From: an uncultured Verrucomicrobia subdivision 3 bacterium
GTDB lineage: Bacteria > Verrucomicrobiota > Verrucomicrobiia > Limisphaerales > UBA8199
Direction: 5' to 3'
DNA length: 32,875 nucleotides
Assembly: GCA_903913865.1 (NCBI GenBank)
Contig: CAIWMU010000037.1
Location: forward strand, 1 to 32,875
Notes under the pieces: model-generated
What the model saw: the letters and a program-made list of their open reading frames with translations, nothing else
Told to the model about the DNA's origin: nothing
Database searches by the model: none
Translations under genes and position numbers: made by a program
Shown: piece by piece, positions 32,743 through 32,875 of the stretch
How positions within the stretch are numbered: position 1 is the stretch's first letter
Layout of the letters: each line of letters opens with the position of its first letter

Positions 32743-32875
32743 ATGCCGCGCAAACCGCGAGTGCAATATCCTGGAGCGATTTACCATGGGGTCAGCCGGG
32801 GAGATCGGCGCGAAGCCATCTTCGTAAACGATGTCGATCGGCACGACTTTCTCAGGACGCTGGCGGAGGCCTGCC
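32743..32875 (+). mobile_element. REP-associated tyrosine (Y1) transposase, 5' end only
   Basis: MPRKPRVQYPGAIYHGVSRG followed by DRREAIFVNDVDRHDFLRTLAEAC is the conserved beginning of RAYT/TnpA-REP transposases of the HUH superfamily (pattern YPGA.YHV..RG.RR..IF..D.DR..FL). They cut and join single-stranded DNA and are linked to REP palindromes. The catalytic Tyr and the HUH motif lie beyond the window end. A TTGACT hexamer lies 30 nt before the ATG (32707-32712), but no good -10 follows. Confidence 0.85.

Noticed and set aside
1-32875. CRISPR arrays, tRNA or rRNA genes
   Set aside because: I looked for regularly spaced direct repeats and tRNA-like cloverleaf or CCA ends and found none.

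Overview
The window looks like a chromosomal piece of a Verrucomicrobiota-type bacterium. By eye it is G+C-rich. It carries a large secreted LamG/Ig-like protein whose C-terminal signature (GPW...SPYT...FYRVRW) I associate with that phylum, a Tat-exported Gfo/Idh/MocA oxidoreductase, an RHS protein with an embedded LSTLNFQPST-type repeat, and a CvpA protein with an unusual C-terminal extension. The phylum call is inference from protein style; the window has no rRNA or tRNA.

Left part (1-7.8 kb): the end of a DUF4338 (DruA-like) gene running off the edge, the exported oxidoreductase, the convergent LamG/Ig surface protein, a small TPR protein and a full-length malic enzyme. Next (7.8-10.1 kb) come a CPBP-type membrane protease with a DUF4404 protein, then a cupin protein and a DUF2249 protein. 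The DUF2249 gene has a near-perfect Crp/Fnr (DNR/FNR)-type box placed exactly as in a class II promoter.

10.1-15.7 kb is an alpha-glucan module. It holds a DPE2-type 4-alpha-glucanotransferase (two starch-binding domains plus a catalytic-domain insertion), a divergent SLC45/GPH-like sugar transporter and an exported GH13 alpha-amylase. Together they suggest extracytoplasmic cleavage of maltodextrin, uptake and cytoplasmic disproportionation. It is followed by a second TPR protein, a secreted YncE-like propeller/phosphoesterase fusion, and a leftward block parB-pfkB-type sugar kinase-def.

21.8-29.7 kb is housekeeping: DUF309 protein, cardiolipin-synthase-like phospholipase D protein, CvpA-family protein, a leftward run of polyprenyl diphosphate synthase / ECF sigma factor / one-TM putative anti-sigma factor, and panE-like reductase with gltX.

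The right end (about 29.8-32.9 kb) is accessory DNA. It holds an N-terminally truncated RHS protein with a Cys/His C-terminal domain that may be a toxin, an overlapping lipoprotein reading frame split by an apparent frameshift (candidate immunity gene), and the start of a REP-associated (Y1) transposase. Several genes have a TTGAC(A/T) hexamer about 30-35 nt before the start codon and weak Shine-Dalgarno sequences, suggesting very short or leaderless mRNAs.
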